The notes: generated by a model not told the origin, from the letters alone. Shown: positions 1-11,524, counted from the stretch's first letter. The stretch is 64,000 bases of DNA from Anniella stebbinsi (GCA_029215795.1 JARDYH010000001.1:404029154-404093153), one strand, 5' to 3'. Program-made: numbers and translations.

Positions 1-159
1 CAATAAGTTTTTCCTGGAAACGGGGCAAACATAGCTAAATCATACATATTTAGGGGTTTTCTCAAGAGTAAAATAATAGAGGGATTAAAGTTTGATTTAC
101 TTTTCAAAGTCTTATAATATTTAAAATAATTCCTGTTGTTTTAAATCAGGGGCAGGCAA

Positions 160-275
160 CCTAGCAATGCCCTCCAGATGTTTAGGACTGCAACTCCCAC
201 AAACTCCAGCTGCATGGCAAATGGTCAGGGATTATGGGATTTGTAGTAGTCCAAAAACATCTGGGGGCACTAGGT
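160..275. repeat. fold-back repeat (CCTCCAGATGTTT..ACAACTCCCA family)
   Basis: The arms TGCCCTCCAGATG (168-180) and CATCTGGGGGCA (258-269) are inverted, with actgcaactccca and tgtagtagtcc inside. Related copies lie near 30096-30318, 33265-33362 and 56330-56412. The structure fits a non-autonomous fold-back (MITE-like) element. No target duplication was resolved. Confidence 0.55.
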
Positions 276-564
276 TTCATACCTCTGCTTTAAATAAAAT
301 CATCATCGTTGCAATAGCCTGTCAGATTTTTATTTTTAAAAATTAATTTTTCAAAAAAGGATTGGATAAGTATTATCTTTTTTCAAAAAGCATTGCTTAA
401 TTCTTCATGGGCATGAATCTCTAGGGATCTCTCTCCTGCATGATCCCCCATTGAAATGGGATTGCTGCAATTCATCTTCCTGGAGAATCGCCTTACATGC
501 TTACTAAAACCAAGCCGAGAAAAGGCAAAACTATCTTAATGCCACCAGGCTAATTATTTCTTTA

Positions 565-590
565 AATAATAATAATAATAATAATAATAA

Positions 591-636
<46 letters not shown>
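565..636. repeat. compound microsatellite (AAT)n(AAG)n
   Basis: A run of AAT triplets passes directly into about 14 AAG triplets. It lies in ISL2 intron 4. A second long AAG tract lies near 12170. Confidence 0.95.
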
Positions 637-637
<1 letters not shown>

Positions 638-821
638 TATTTTTGATGTTAATGTTATAGGAGCAAAGGGTTCCTTGCCTTGCAGGCAACCAACCCTCAG
701 ATGCTAAAAAATGAAACGGTGTTTGCCTTAGAGTTTGGTTAGTTCTTTCGTGGCTTTACACAAAGACAGAGATTTTCCAGCGCAAACCTCGGCATGTTTA
801 CTCACAAGTACAATACACAGA

Positions 822-862
822 GTTAACTGGGACTTACTCCTAGGTAAGTGCCTATAGGGCCA
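822..862 (+). repeat. short dispersed repeat with ACTTACTCC-AGGTAAGTG core
   Basis: Contains gggacttactcctaggtaagtg. The same core recurs at about 1280 and 14868, and in diverged or inverted form near 7320, 9960, 11130 and 53110. The family is unnamed here. It resembles a high-copy squamate interspersed motif. Confidence 0.5.
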
Positions 863-1235
863 CCATCTTTGCTCTTCATCCCAATCTGGGTCAGTTTCAC
901 TACACTTGGAATCTGGCAGCGGATTTATTTTACAACAGCAATACTATGCTCATGACTTGTAAGTCCCATTGAACTAAACAGAGTTTACTTCCACAAAGAC
1001 GTGCATGCGATTGCGCTATCAATAAGGGAAAGTGGGAGTCGGATTTCTAAGTGTTCGTTGTTGTTTAAAAGGATGTTTATCATTTCATATGACAACAACA
1101 TTATTATTATTTTCCACCAGGAAGTATCTCCCACTCATGCAACACAGAAATATGTTTTCAAGGAAGCTTAAGCCCCACAGAGATGCGAGTTAAGAGATCT
1201 GGTGTCACACAAAGTGGGGGCAGCACAGCCCCATG

Positions 1236-1316
1236 CATGTACTGTGTATACTCTGAAGTAAGCCCCATTGCATTCCATGAGACTTACTCCCAGGTAAGTG
1301 GCTAGAGGATTGCAAC
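1236..1316 (+). repeat. short dispersed repeat with ACTTACTCC-AGGTAAGTG core
   Basis: A near-complete copy: a segment like ctctgaagtaagccccattg, then gagacttactcccaggtaag, then an aggattgcaac end. It includes CAG|GTAAGT, a perfect 5' splice-site consensus on the plus strand, antisense to ISL2. Confidence 0.55.
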
Positions 1317-1964
1317 TGAAGGCTGGAACCCCAGAGAGAGCAAAGGTGGGGCCCATTCTCCCTTTGCCAGTTTGGAGTGATGTGACTGAAAACGAATGAA
1401 GATACCGTTGAGTTCCTCCCCAATTACTCCAGAATAGAAGGGGCAGGGAGATTATTGATTGAAATGGTCATATGTGCAACATAATTCTTCCTAGATCTTC
1501 AGGATTCAAAAGGGGGAAAGAGACCCACAAAAATGGGGGAGAGATTGGGGGTGCTGGTGGCTGGCTTATGAACTCTTTAGCCCCTTTTTCCATCCATGTC
1601 AATTTCATATTGCACTCTGAAGTCACTTTCAAACCGCCCACTGAGGTCAATTACAAACTGTGGTGTGGAGGGATCAAACGTGCCAAGACCCGGATTTAAT
1701 CTCCCCTGCCTCCAAATCACCAGGACCCTCGGGGAGCCTAGAGGGCAGAAGGCCCTGAAAAGAGGAAGACAGATCCCGGGAGGCGATGAGGGGGTGGGGA
1801 AGGAGAAGAAACCCTTCATTTCCTTGGTGCCTATGTTTTCCCATCCCTTCATACCAAGCGCCAAAGATGACTGGGTCAAGGCAGAAGCTAGCGCAATGCC
1901 CAGCATGCTTGCACAGAAATAAGCCCCATCGTCTATCATGCTGCTTACTCCCGGGGAAGCGTGC

Positions 1965-2055
1965 TCAGGATAACAGCCTGAGGGTGCGACCCTGCATGCT
2001 GGGAGTTGTACGGCTTTTCCCCTGCCTAAACGTGCATGGAATCGTGTCCTGGATG
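1965..2055. repeat. remnant of fold-back repeat (GCTGGGAGTTGTA...CCTAAACGTGCAT)
   Basis: Carries tgctgggagttgtacggctt followed by ctaaacgtgcatgg. These are the right-arm features of the elements at 40207-40327 and 54146-54256. A similar remnant lies at 2963-3030. Confidence 0.4.
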
Positions 2056-2165
2056 TCCTAGGCAGAGAGAGCAGGATGGATCTCTAACTTCAGAAAGGGG
2101 TGTGTGGATGAGACGGGATGATGGAGCAGCAATTCTCCCTCCCCCCACCCCAGCGGTGTCCTTAC

Positions 2166-2449
2166 CGCCTTGTCACTGTGCTGCTGCTGCTGCAGCTGCT
2201 TCATGAGGATGGACTTCTTCTTGTCTTTGCAGCGCTTGTTCTGGAACCAGACGCGGATGACCCGCGGGCTCAGGCCCGTCATCTCCACCAGCTGCTCCTT
2301 CATGAGCGCATCCGGCCGCGGGTTGGCCGCATAGCAGGTGCGCAGCGTGTGCAGCTGCTTCTCGTTCAGCACCGTCCGCACCCGCGTCGTCTTCTCCGCC
2401 TGCTTGTGCACGTGTGGACGCAGCGAGGGCTGCCGCCCGGGGACCGAAT
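2166..2449 (-). CDS. ISL2: ISL2 coding exon 4 (homeodomain)
   Basis: 284 nt encoding residues 176-270. The acceptor is CTCCGCAG and the donor is GGCG|GTAAGG. It enters with one base carried from exon 3 (Asp176 split) and ends in phase 0 after HSDKA. It encodes the short [12 protein letters not shown] bridge, the whole homeodomain and a Gln-rich stretch (QLQQQQHSD). The homeodomain appears unchanged from the mammalian protein, as expected for this family. Confidence 0.97.
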
Positions 2450-5400
2450 CTGCGGAGGGAGGGAGGGGAGGAGGCGTGGGTGGAAAGGAAGGAATCGCTC
2501 AAAGGTGATCTGGGGCGGGGGGGGGGGGGCGCAGTTGAGGTGTCCCTGCTTCGTCAATCTCAGGGCCCAGACCAGGGCCAAACTTGATGTGAGGAAGAAT
2601 GGCGGCTGGAAGGCACTCTAGACATGCTTAGAGGCACTGCATTTTTTGGTACGGCTTCACAGAATTTTTTTTTTAATTAAAAAAACTGTAAGTTCCTCGG
2701 GGCAGGAAGCTGCCGTCTGGGACATGCTCAAGTGCTCAAGGCCTATGCACACGGAGGGCAAGACATCAGCAATAATCGCTGAGCCCTGTCGCCCTCGGTA
2801 GGGCTGGGAGCACATCCTCAGAAGGAAGGAAAGGGGGGTTTAATCGCCCCCCTTCCCCAAAAGGCGGGCGGAGTCCAAAGAGGGGCCTCGAAACGAATCT
2901 TGCCAGAAAAGCGTGCAGCCCCCCTCCCCCCCCAAAAAATCGATCATCGGAAATGCGCGGGGAAAGGATGCTGGGCGTCGTAGGGCTTTTTCCCTATCTA
3001 AACTTGCCTAAGGATTGTGCCTTAATTGTACGAATGGGGAGGGGGGTATTCTGTCTGCTTTCCTTTCCCTTTCCCTTTTTTCCCTTGTCGTTTTTGAAGG
3101 GGCCTCACCAGCAACCGCGCTCATCTCCTTGGGAAAGAGCCCGTATCGATTCGAAAGCCGGTTTTGTTTCGTTCTTACTTCGAATCCAAAATTCTTTCGA
3201 TCTTATTTTTCCACCGCCTCCCCACACACAAAAGAAATTGTCAAGGTACTCTTTCTAACACACCAATGGTAGTGAAAAAGGTTGTGGGGAGGAAATCGGT
3301 ACTCTTAGTCCCAGCTTTGTACTCTGCAAAGTAATTGCTATTTCTAAATTTTTTAAAAAATACTACTAATAATAATAATACTAAATATCAATCAAACTGC
3401 GCAAGATACCAGATATGCCTAAAAGCCTATTATTAGTAGTATTATTAGTATTATTGAATTATACAAAAATATTATGTTTCAAGATCTCTCGATCTCTCTC
3501 TGCCTCTCTCTTTTTTTAACAGATCTAACTCAACCGGAGCTCCTTCTAAATGACAGCCGAAGGCAGTCGAACCAGATGTCCCATGACACAGATGTCACAG
3601 GGACTGAGAGGGTTTAAAAGGAAACCAGCGCAAACGGAATTGCCTGCTCGGCGAGGAGCTAGAAGGGACTCTGGCGTCCGGGCGAGCGACCGACCGGCTC
3701 CCACAGACGCCCTGAGACCCTTCTTCGATGGGTTTCCTTTTGAAATCCCCCACCGCAATGCTTTTAAGACCAAATCCAGGTCTTTTGAGTATCATGAACG
3801 GTATCCAGGAGAACAACAATTCAACAGCATATTTATGGTCCGGGGAAGCAAGGGAAAGAGAATGAGATATTTCCCCAAGGCGAGAGATCGCCAGCCCGGC
3901 CTTCTGCAGGTTTAATTGGAAATAAGCCTCCCTGTATTCCATGGGCTTTTACTCCCGTGTAATCGGACAGAAGGCCGCAGCTCATGTGCATAAAGACAAC
4001 GGAAGGCTGCAGAGCTGAGATTACTAGCTACGGAATAAACCCCGTCCAACACCGTGGAGCCTACTTCCGAGTAGACATGTTCAGGGTTGTGCTGTGAGAC
4101 TGCAGCGTTAACCTCTGCATAGAATGAGCCCCTTAAAACGCGAGGGGAGTCAGGCAGGCAAGAACAGGGACCTCTCGGGTCACCGTGGCAAAGTTTTTTT
4201 TTCCTTTTCGTTAAAAAGAAAAGAAAAGATGAAGCCAAATCTGCTTAGATGATATGAGAGCATTTATGCTTTTAATATCATAAATGCATGCAATAGCCTT
4301 GAATTTGACGGAGAGTTAAGAAAGGCATAAATGCTTTCAGAGGGAGAAAGAGAAAGTTTGTGTGTGTGTGTGTGTGTGTGTGGAATGGCAGGGTAATCAT
4401 GCCTTTATTAGGACAAACTCCACGGTGCCAAAAAAAAAAAAAATCCCTACTGTAAAACTCGGGGCTTTTTCTTAATGCAGCCAGAGAGTGAGTAGCCTGG
4501 GATTTTTAAATATATAAATTAATGGCTGCAGGACGCAGCAGCTGACAATGTAGAGTCAGGATCCTGCCCCCCCACAACACACACTCCCTGCCCCTAAAAC
4601 CAACAACGCAAAAGCCTCCAGGCTCTCTCTCTCCCCCCCCCCCCCATCACCAACCAGACCTAAGAGGAACTTTCTGTATTCACAGGAAAGGAGCCAGAGA
4701 TTCTTCCCTGGCTTCCATGGGGCTTCCTCCCTGGTAAGCGTGCATACGAGGGGTGGGTGGGCATGCAGCCTTGAGTTCGGAAGGGAGAGGGTCCGGGGCT
4801 CAGAACCGCTGCCTGCGCTAGAAGTTACAACAGGCCCATAACTCGCCTACCTTTTCTCTGCCCTCATGGTGTTTTTTTTTTACAAACAAATAATGTTTAA
4901 AAAGCAGCTTGGAATTTGGTCTTTCAAAGGCCTGCACGCCAGATGAACCGCCGCCGCCCCCCTTACATTTTTGGTGCCCCCTCCCAAACTTCCAGGCTGG
5001 CTCTGGCTACACTCTCTGCCCCTGATGACCCTTTTGCCCTCATGTGGGGCTGGGGGCGGGTGTGCCCTGGTTGCGTTCAGGGGCTACTTTGCACGGGCTC
5101 AGAGGCATCCCGTTACAACCTCGCAGCCACTGAGCTGGGCTTGGGGTATGGGAGCCCCTCTGGGGCAGCAGAAGAAGATGCAATCCGGATCCACTCCGGT
5201 TTTACACGCGAGCCCCAGTGGAGCTGATAGGAGCGGGGGATCCTGGCTCCCTAGGGAGGGTCCGGGGGGGGGGGTAGGAGAAGAATCACCCTCTGCTGCC
5301 TACCCAAAATCTGGAAGCCCCCCCCCCATGTTTTGGAAAGCCCTCCTTCCCTCAGTATTTTGCCTGGACCTAGCAGGGCAGGAGGGGGGCTGAGCCTCTT

Positions 5401-6017
5401 GCAGGGGGAGCGTAAAGGGAGGAATGGGGGGCATCTGGCCTATCCACCCACCCTGGGTCCTATTGTGTGACATGTGTAGGCAGCTTCCCTCCCAGGAGAC
5501 CCAGGCGGCGGGGAAGCGGCAGGGCTGGATTTGTGCGCGGGGAGGGGGGGGAGGGTTGCTCCCTGGGCCGTCTTTGTATGGAGGCCAATTATATATATAA
5601 TTTGCCTCCCTCCGTATGACACCCCCCACCCCGTAATCCAGAGCAAAAAAAAAATAAGAGCCGCCTCCTGCCCAGAAGGCGCTGGAAAAGAGAGGGGGCG
5701 GGGGGGGGGGCTCATCCAGTGGAAGGACCTCCTGCCATGCACTCCCCGACCCCCCACCCCGGAAAGAGATCCAAGCAGAAAAGTCCCCCGCCTCGCCTGG
5801 AAGGGGCGCTGGGAGATGGATGGATTTAGGAGGAAGGAAAGGAAAGTTCAATGTGGAACGAAAGAATAAATGTGGGCGAGAAGAAGCAAAGAACAGCATT
5901 TGGGAGCGAGAATTTGGCAGGGAATTTGGAAAGGGGGGGAGGAGAAAAGAGAGGAAGAGGAAGAAACAAAGCGAAGGAAGGAAGGGAAAATGAAATTACG
6001 AAAACCAAAGGATGGAT

Positions 6018-6053
<36 letters not shown>

Positions 6054-8879
6054 GTCCAGGGGCAACTCAGGCATGACTTTGGGAGGGAGGGAGATGGCTA
6101 GGAGGCTTGAGGAGGGCTTGAGGAGAGAGGGGGTAGCAGAGAGCTTGGAAGGAAGAGCAGGAAGGGAGGATTTGGGAAGGCGAAGGGGGGCACGCGAGGA
6201 GGAAAGGGGCGAGAGAGAGGGCGGGGAGCGCAGGCGGGCCGTGCTTGGACGCCTACCTGCGAGCTGGAGGCCGGGCCTGGTGCCGCCCGGCAGACGCCCG
6301 GGGCTGCGCGGGGGGCTCTCAGCCGAGCCGGCGCGGTCGAGCAGGAGGCTGTGGTCGGCGCGGCAGAGCAGCTCGTGGTCCCGCAGCGAGAACTCGTCGC
6401 CCGGCAGTAGCTGCCGGCTACACACGGAGCATCGGAAGCACTCCAGGTGGTAGACGTGGTCGCGGGCGCGCATCACCAGGTCGCTGCTGCTGAAGCCCGA
6501 CGCGCACTTTGCGCACTTGATGCCGAAGAGCCTGCAGGGGGGCGGCACGCGGGGGGGGGGCAGCCGTCAGGGGGGCGAGGGAGGGGAGCAGGGAGCCCCC
6601 GGGAATCCGTGCCCCCCCGCCGCCGCCCCCACCCACCAGGGCAGGGCAAGGCAGGGCATTCCACACCGAGCGCATCGCTGGGCTGCCTTGATGAAGGCGC
6701 CCAAAGGCCCCCTGTAAGGTCCTCGAGGCAGGGACCTAGCTTCTGGCAGCCTTTGAAGGCAGAGGGCAACAAGAAAGCGGGTGACACTTTTGCTGCCTTT
6801 CACCTCCTCTTCCCATACTACCAACTGTAGTATCCTCACACGAGTAACAATTTTTGACTGTAAGTTCCTCGAGGCAGGGCCCTAGGCTCTAAAAGCCATA
6901 AACAGGAGTGGCGACTAACAACAACAACAACAACGTTCTGTTTACCTGCTTGTATTAACGTACTGTGATTAATACCAAGTCAGATTTTATGTGCATCAAG
7001 GCTGGTATCATATTATTAACTATATAATGAATAAATAAATAAAAATAATAACAGTTGGCTGCATTTCGGGGACTCTTATTAACGGTTATATTATTCGATT
7101 AGCATCATGGTTATTATTATCCGTTCTTTCTAATACCGTTTGAGTGTCATCTGTTTTAGTATGCACAAGAATTTGGCTGGCATGCAGGAGAAGCTACACA
7201 CCGAGTAAGACATTAGGGAGAAAGAAGTAAGGGCTTATGGTTATTAACCATGTTCTTTCGCCAGGGCGGATATCATCTTAGCCGATCACCACACTTACTT
7301 ACTTAGAAGTAAGGTGCCTCGAAACCAATGGGACTTACTTCCAAGTAAATGGGTCCCTAGGAGCGCAAGGATTCGTGTGTCTCCCCCCCCCCCCCCGGCA
7401 CTTTACAGAAAGTGGCACTGATTTCCGCATCCCTCGTGGCCTTGGGGGAGGCAGCATCCAGAGAATTAGGAGGACTCGTGTGGTGATTCTTTCTGAACTT
7501 CCGGTGGTCAGGAGTTCAAAGACCAAAGGCATCATAAACTCCATCCTCTTTGGCCCGCCTTAAATTGTCCCCAACAAGACTTTCAACAAAAAGGAGAGAG
7601 GCAAGAATTTTGCAAACAGAATAAAACAAAACCACATTTTAAAAAAAAACAAGAGAAAGAAATGGAATTTTGCAAACTTGCCAGCTAAGGAATGGAAGAC
7701 AAAGAGAGAATCGCAACTGGATCCCTCCTGGCCTTTTTGGAGGTGCCGCTTAGAGAGGGGGTGAATCACCTGATATAATCCCTTTTACAGTACGTTTTGC
7801 CATCTCTCACAAAACAAGTGCAGGTCTCGTCCAAATATTGGCTACAATCCGCGCATTTGAGACACGCCGCATGCCACTCCAGGTCCGGGGAAACCTTCAG
7901 GATGTATTGGTCGTGGATTTCGCTCCCGCAGCCCACGCACGTGGCAATCCCGGGATTTTCTACCAGTGGAAAGGAGCAAAGGACACTAAGAACGGACAGC
8001 AGAATCTGTCATCAGGACTTTCTCAAAAAGATGCCGGGGGAGGGGGGGGAGGGAGGGGGAAACAGTAAAACAAAAAAACAAAATTAAAATAAAATAAAAC
8101 GAAACCAATCGACCCCAAATCATCCTACATCCCCGCTGCCTGCAAGAGCCTTTTGCAATCGAGGCAATCGAACCCCAGGAGAAACGATAAAAATAACGAC
8201 CAACCCGGGAGTCTGTGGCATCTTTGCAAATTCACGAGGACTTTTTCTTTCCCGATTGCGCTGAGGGGGGAGATAGTCAAATTGCCGAGTGCGGTTATTT
8301 CGTAAATACCAAAAACAGAGAAAGAAAGGAAAAGAGAGAGAACCTGATCATCTCTGAATGATTGCCTCGAAATAATAATAATTCAATGCAATTATTATTA
8401 TTATTATTTATAATATTCCTCCCTTTTCCTCTCCAGATAATTTCCTGGCGGCGTACTGGATTGTGAAGTGGCGAGCCTTCGAATAAGCAGCCCTTCAGGC
8501 CACCAAAACAGCGCAATAATTTGACCGGTGTGGGGGAGAGAGAATAAAATCCAACCAACGGGCACCGGATGGTCTGCGGCGCACGGGCTGGCAAGAGGGA
8601 TCCAGCCCCCAAAGGAGGCGATTTCCGATGACCGCCAAGGCGGAGGCGCCCCGGGAAAGAAGAGGTGGCCGTCCTCTTTGGGCTGCGGCCCCCGCTCCTC
8701 GTTCTGCCCCCACCCACCCCGCCGCCGCCGCCCAGGACAGCCCCTCGCAGGCGCCCGCGTTGCGACGCGCCCGGGTCTCTCCGGCGCGCAGCCCGAGCCA
8801 GGCGAGAGCGCCACTTACTTTTGGAGTGGTCCCCCATAGCACCCAGGAAAGGAGCAGGGAAGAGGAGGACGTCCACCAT
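2166..8879 (-). CDS. ISL2: ISL2, LIM-homeodomain transcription factor (partial; exons 1-4 of about 6)
   Basis: Coding segments on the minus strand join as 8879-8819, 7959-7770, 6531-6257 and 2449-2166 (61+190+275+284 nt), giving 270 codons without a stop and with GT-AG introns. LIM1 ligands are C28, C31, H50, C53, C56, C59, C78 and D81. LIM2 ligands are C90, C93, H112, C115, C118, C121, C140 and D143. The homeodomain spans about residues 195-254, with WFQNKR at 243-248. ISL2 rather than ISL1 is indicated by an N-terminus ending LGAMGDHSK, by [12 protein letters not shown] in LIM2 and by KKSILMKQ after the homeodomain. From family knowledge, the protein is nuclear, binds LDB1 and LHX3 through its LIM domains and acts in motor-neuron and retinal ganglion cell identity. 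The C-terminal exons are outside the window. The sequence gives no sign of a broken gene. Confidence 0.96.
4359..4382. repeat. (TG)n microsatellite
   Basis: About 12 uninterrupted TG dinucleotides in ISL2 intron 3. Confidence 0.9.
6022..6052. repeat. (AG)n microsatellite
   Basis: About 15 AG dinucleotides in a long purine-rich stretch (about 5820-6230), in ISL2 intron 3 just before exon 3 in plus-strand order. Confidence 0.9.
6257..6531 (-). CDS. ISL2: ISL2 coding exon 3 (LIM2 domain and linker)
   Basis: 275 nt completing Arg84 and encoding residues 85-175 plus one base of codon 176. The acceptor is CCCTGCAG and the donor is GCAG|GTAGGC. LIM2 is complete, with the usual CX2C-HX2C-CX2C-CX2D ligand order. 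The following linker ([12 protein letters not shown] and beyond) is Pro/Gly/Arg-rich and is the least conserved part of the protein. Confidence 0.96.
6532..7769. other. ISL2 intron 2, non-coding
   Basis: About 1.2 kb. Its exon-3-proximal end is G/C-run-rich, and the rest is AT-rich. It contains a copy of the dispersed ACTTACT motif near 7300-7360 and a C-run at about 7382-7396. There is no coding signal. Confidence 0.6.
7300..7360 (+). repeat. short dispersed repeat (ACTTACTTCCAAGTAA variant)
   Basis: Carries agaagtaaggtgcctcgaaa followed by caatgggacttacttccaag, a diverged member of the family seen at 822, 1236 and 14817. It lies in ISL2 intron 2. Confidence 0.45.
7770..7959 (-). CDS. ISL2: ISL2 coding exon 2 (LIM1 domain)
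   Basis: 190 nt completing Lys21 and encoding residues 22-83 plus two bases of Arg84. The acceptor is CTGGTAG and the donor is ATCAG|GTGATT. The translation includes [14 protein letters not shown] and [14 protein letters not shown], with all LIM1 zinc ligands. The NPGIAT segment before the first cysteine is the main difference from mammalian ISL2. Confidence 0.96.
7960..8818. other. ISL2 intron 1, non-coding
   Basis: 859 bp. It holds an AAT/ATT-rich patch at about 8370-8410 that could form a short hairpin, and otherwise unremarkable sequence that becomes CpG-rich towards exon 1. Confidence 0.7.
8819..8879 (-). CDS. ISL2: ISL2 coding exon 1 (N-terminus, start codon)
   Basis: 61 coding nt, 20 codons plus one base, ending at CCAAAA|GTAAGT. 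The start at 8879 aligns with the mammalian ISL2 start (an MVD opening and a shared [10 protein letters not shown] end). A second in-frame ATG (Met15, in LGAMGDHSK) has purine at -3 and G at +4, a better initiation context than the first (T at -3, G at +4). Either could be used. Confidence 0.92.
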
Positions 8880-9054
8880 GCAGGAGGCGGTGCGGGGCAG
8901 TGCGCGGCGCGGGAGAGAGAGGGAGACAGAGAGAGAGGAAGGAGCCCCGCTGCGCCCCGGCTGCCCGCCCGCCCGTTTGCCCGCGGCTGCCCAACTAACT
9001 CCTGCAGCCCCGACGGCGGCCGGGAGGGCAGCCGGGCTGGTCCCATACGCAGCA

Positions 9055-9062
9055 TGACGTCA
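9055..9062. promoter_or_regulatory. palindromic CRE (TGACGTCA)
   Basis: An exact 8-bp cAMP-response-element consensus, 176 bp upstream of the ISL2 start codon inside the CpG-rich region. CREB/ATF binding is plausible from the motif but not shown. Confidence 0.6.
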
Positions 9063-9559
9063 GCGCGGCGCGGACCACCCACAGCCCCGGGGAGGGGGAG
9101 GAGGAGGGGGAGGAGCGCTGACCTCACCGGCAGCCCTCGGCGGCGATTGGCCGAGGCGGCGGCGGTGGGCGCTGGTTGGCCGGGAGTGAACAATGGAACG
9201 TGGAGCGTCGCGGCCCAGGCTGGAGGAGGGCGCCGAGAGCATTGCCCTGGCTGTGCCTTCCCCCAGTCGCCCGGCAGCGCTTGCTGCGTGCGGGGGTGGG
9301 GGGCTGGCCGGACCCGGGCTGGGGCAGCAGCAGCCAGGCGGCTCCCCACCGGCGAGAGGGAGGGGGCGTTGGGTGATTCCGTGGGAGCGTGGCTGAGTTC
9401 GGGCGCTCTTCCTCCCGCGAGGGACCCCTCTTCCCCATCTCACGCCATTGGGAGGTGGGATTTGGGCGCTGGAAAAGTCCCTCTTGGTCCTTTCTGTTGG
9501 GACTGGGGCGTCGCTTCCCCCAGTTGCAGTCCTGGAAAAGCATCATCGTCACCGTCATC

Positions 9560-11520
9560 GTGAACATTGATCTAAAATGACTTCTAGGACGCTTTTAAGG
9601 GTGGAACCAGTAGTAGTAGTAGTAGTAACAACCTCCTTTTAGCTAGCAACCCAGCTGAATTCATTGGGGCTGATTTCATGAAGATATTCCTAGGCTTTTC
9701 TGGGGTTGGGGTTGGGGAGCAAAACAAGGGGGTGCTACGTGGTTTCCAATAGGTCCGACCCGACTGCCCACACCACTGTCTTCGAGGTGTCTTGCTCCCT
9801 GGTTACGCGTGACCAGAATGTCAGCCCTGCGGCCTGATCGCGTCCATGTTTCCTCAGCAGTAAATTCCCCCGTCCTTTTCTCCAATGCTATTTGACCTGC
9901 AAGTAACAGTGCACAGGATTGCAGCCATAAGCTGTTTTCAACAGCGCGATGCTGTGCATGTTTACTCAGAAGGAATTCCCACTAAGTTCAATAGGGCTCA
10001 CTTCCTAGTTTGGAGGTTTACTTCCTAGAAAGTAGGCTGCGATTTAAAACAAACAAAGCACCCCACTTTCCAGCAAATACCACTGAACACACGATTTCGA
10101 ATACACGCACATAGGGTCGTGCTGGAAAGTATACACTATAACAGCTCACATTTTTATTTTTATTTTCTTTAATTCCTTTCCTAGATAAATGCTCGAGGAC
10201 TTTATACATCTCTTGCCTCTTTTCCATTCCTAACCCTATCCATTAATTAAAATGTATCTCACATTTTTTAAAATCACAACTCCCCTCTACCCCGCTGTTT
10301 ACTTGACTAATGGAAATGATTAAACCGCTTATCACGTTGCATTTTCTTCCGCCTGTACGCTGGAAAGCCCCAACAAATCTCCTAGAAAATACATTTATTT
10401 TTTCCCTCTTGCTGGCTTTCAGAAACCTTAAGTACCACCGATTCCGTTCGGGGAGAGAAACTCTCTCCCATTGTGGTTCAAGTTAGTCGATTTCGTTCCC
10501 CGTAAAAGATGAATTGTAAGTTCAGTTGCAAACGGATTTATTTGGATTTTTTGCTTTAAAGCGATGTTTTGTTTTTGTTTTTTTAAATCTTTACATTTTA
10601 AAAAGGCAGAAATGCAGATAGTATCGTTATTGTAGATAGTCGTCTGTTTGGATGTCTTGTTCAGACGAAAGACTTATGACTTAATTCACTTCTCTTGAAC
10701 CCGCAGCCTTCGGATCTCCTGCTTTGCAGCGCGCCAAAAATTAATAGAAACAAGGATCCGAAATCGGGACGATTTCCTGGTCTCTTTCTAAATAAATCTA
10801 TTTAAATCTCCTCATCTTCTTACATTTTTTTAAAAAAAGATTTGTGTGGTGAGGGGGTCTTTTTAGCATAGCCAGGAGCTGTTTAGATGCTCATATGCAA
10901 AATAAGGTTCCTGACATAATTTCGCTGAATCGTCCTTAGTTGGTTCACGTATACACTTTTCACAGTTATGCAGAAATCTCCCTCAACCAGCATGGAAATC
11001 TAGGGTTGTTCAACCATATACCTGTGTGGGTTGTTTGTTTCTTTCTATGCTAAGAGAAGTTGTTTTAATAAAGTCTATATCAGCATGATCCCTTTTATAT
11101 ACTACTAAGGCTGCAACTCTAGGCACACATGCCAGGGAGTAAACTACTTCTGAGTAAACGGACATAGGATTGGGCTGTTAGGAAGCAACTTTCTGGGCAG
11201 GCTGAGCCATAAACTGTTGTTCTGCCTGAGGTACTAGCCGCTTAATTTGAGGTTGAGGTTGCTGTTTTTATTAGCAACCTTTATAGAAGAATAAGGCGAT
11301 ATTATAGTAGAGTATCGGTCCAGTATTACATGAGTATCGTCTTATGTAATTCCGCGGACGCGTGTTTCAAATCAAAAGAGAGGATCAGAGTGTAAAATAG
11401 CTTTCTTTTTTAAAAAGTGTTTTCTTTTTTCTTGTTCGAATAAGGATATCAATAAACGATGTCTTCACACTACAGAATTCCTGTCTACAATTGTCATCTT
11501 AACTGGTAATCTCATATTAC
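9560..11520. other. intergenic, mostly unique AT-rich sequence
   Basis: Contains a short AGT-triplet tract at about 9609-9626 and diverged copies of the dispersed ACTTACT motif near 9945-10015 and, in inverted orientation, near 11108-11180. The remainder has no coding signal and few recognisable repeats. Its position 1-2.5 kb upstream of ISL2 makes it a candidate for regulatory DNA, but that is inference. Confidence 0.5.
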
Positions 11521-11524
11521 CCGT

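Larger units (their letters stand above)
1..2165. other. ISL2 intron 4 (partial), non-coding, repeat-bearing
   Basis: This stretch lies downstream, in the ISL2 sense, of the exon 4 donor. I looked on the minus strand for the C-terminal ISL2 exons, which in vertebrates encode a conserved VEVQ.YQPPWK segment and a PDTPNSM tail, and found neither. Exons 5 and 6 are therefore probably left of base 1. It contains a fold-back repeat near 160-275, an AAT/AAG microsatellite, and several copies of a short motif built around ACTTACTCC-AGGTAAGTG. Confidence 0.6.
2450..6256. other. ISL2 intron 3, non-coding
   Basis: A 3.8-kb intron. Apart from poly-G runs (about 2517-2528 and 5266-5275), a fold-back remnant at 2963-3030, a TG microsatellite at 4359-4382, a GC-rich central part (4.9-5.8 kb) and an AG microsatellite at 6022-6052, I see no recognisable features. 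Open frames in the GC-rich part have low-complexity translations and no family resemblance. Confidence 0.6.
8640..9380 (-). promoter_or_regulatory. ISL2 CpG-rich promoter region
   Basis: Dense CpG and G/C-rich sequence covers ISL2 exon 1 and runs several hundred bases upstream in the minus-strand sense. It contains a consensus CRE (9055-9062), a CCAAT box on the minus strand (ATTGG at 9146-9150) and an ACAATGG SOX-like site near 9190. I see no TATA box at a sensible distance. The transcription start cannot be placed from sequence alone. Confidence 0.65.

Noticed and set aside
3550..3915. Plus-strand frame of 121 codons in ISL2 intron 3 with a compact, non-repetitive translation
   Set aside because: There is an overlapping frame on the other strand of similar length, no domain, and no sign of conservation that I can judge without alignment.
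5826..6548. 240-codon minus-strand frame including LIM2
   Set aside because: Only 6257-6531 is ISL2 exon 3. The remainder is read-through of intron 3 into a purine/pyrimidine repeat (SLSLSLSLS), past a good GTAGGC donor.
8628..9563. Plus-strand open frame of 311 codons opposite ISL2 exon 1
   Set aside because: It is antisense to the CpG-rich promoter and exon 1, Arg/Gly/Pro-rich, with no family resemblance.
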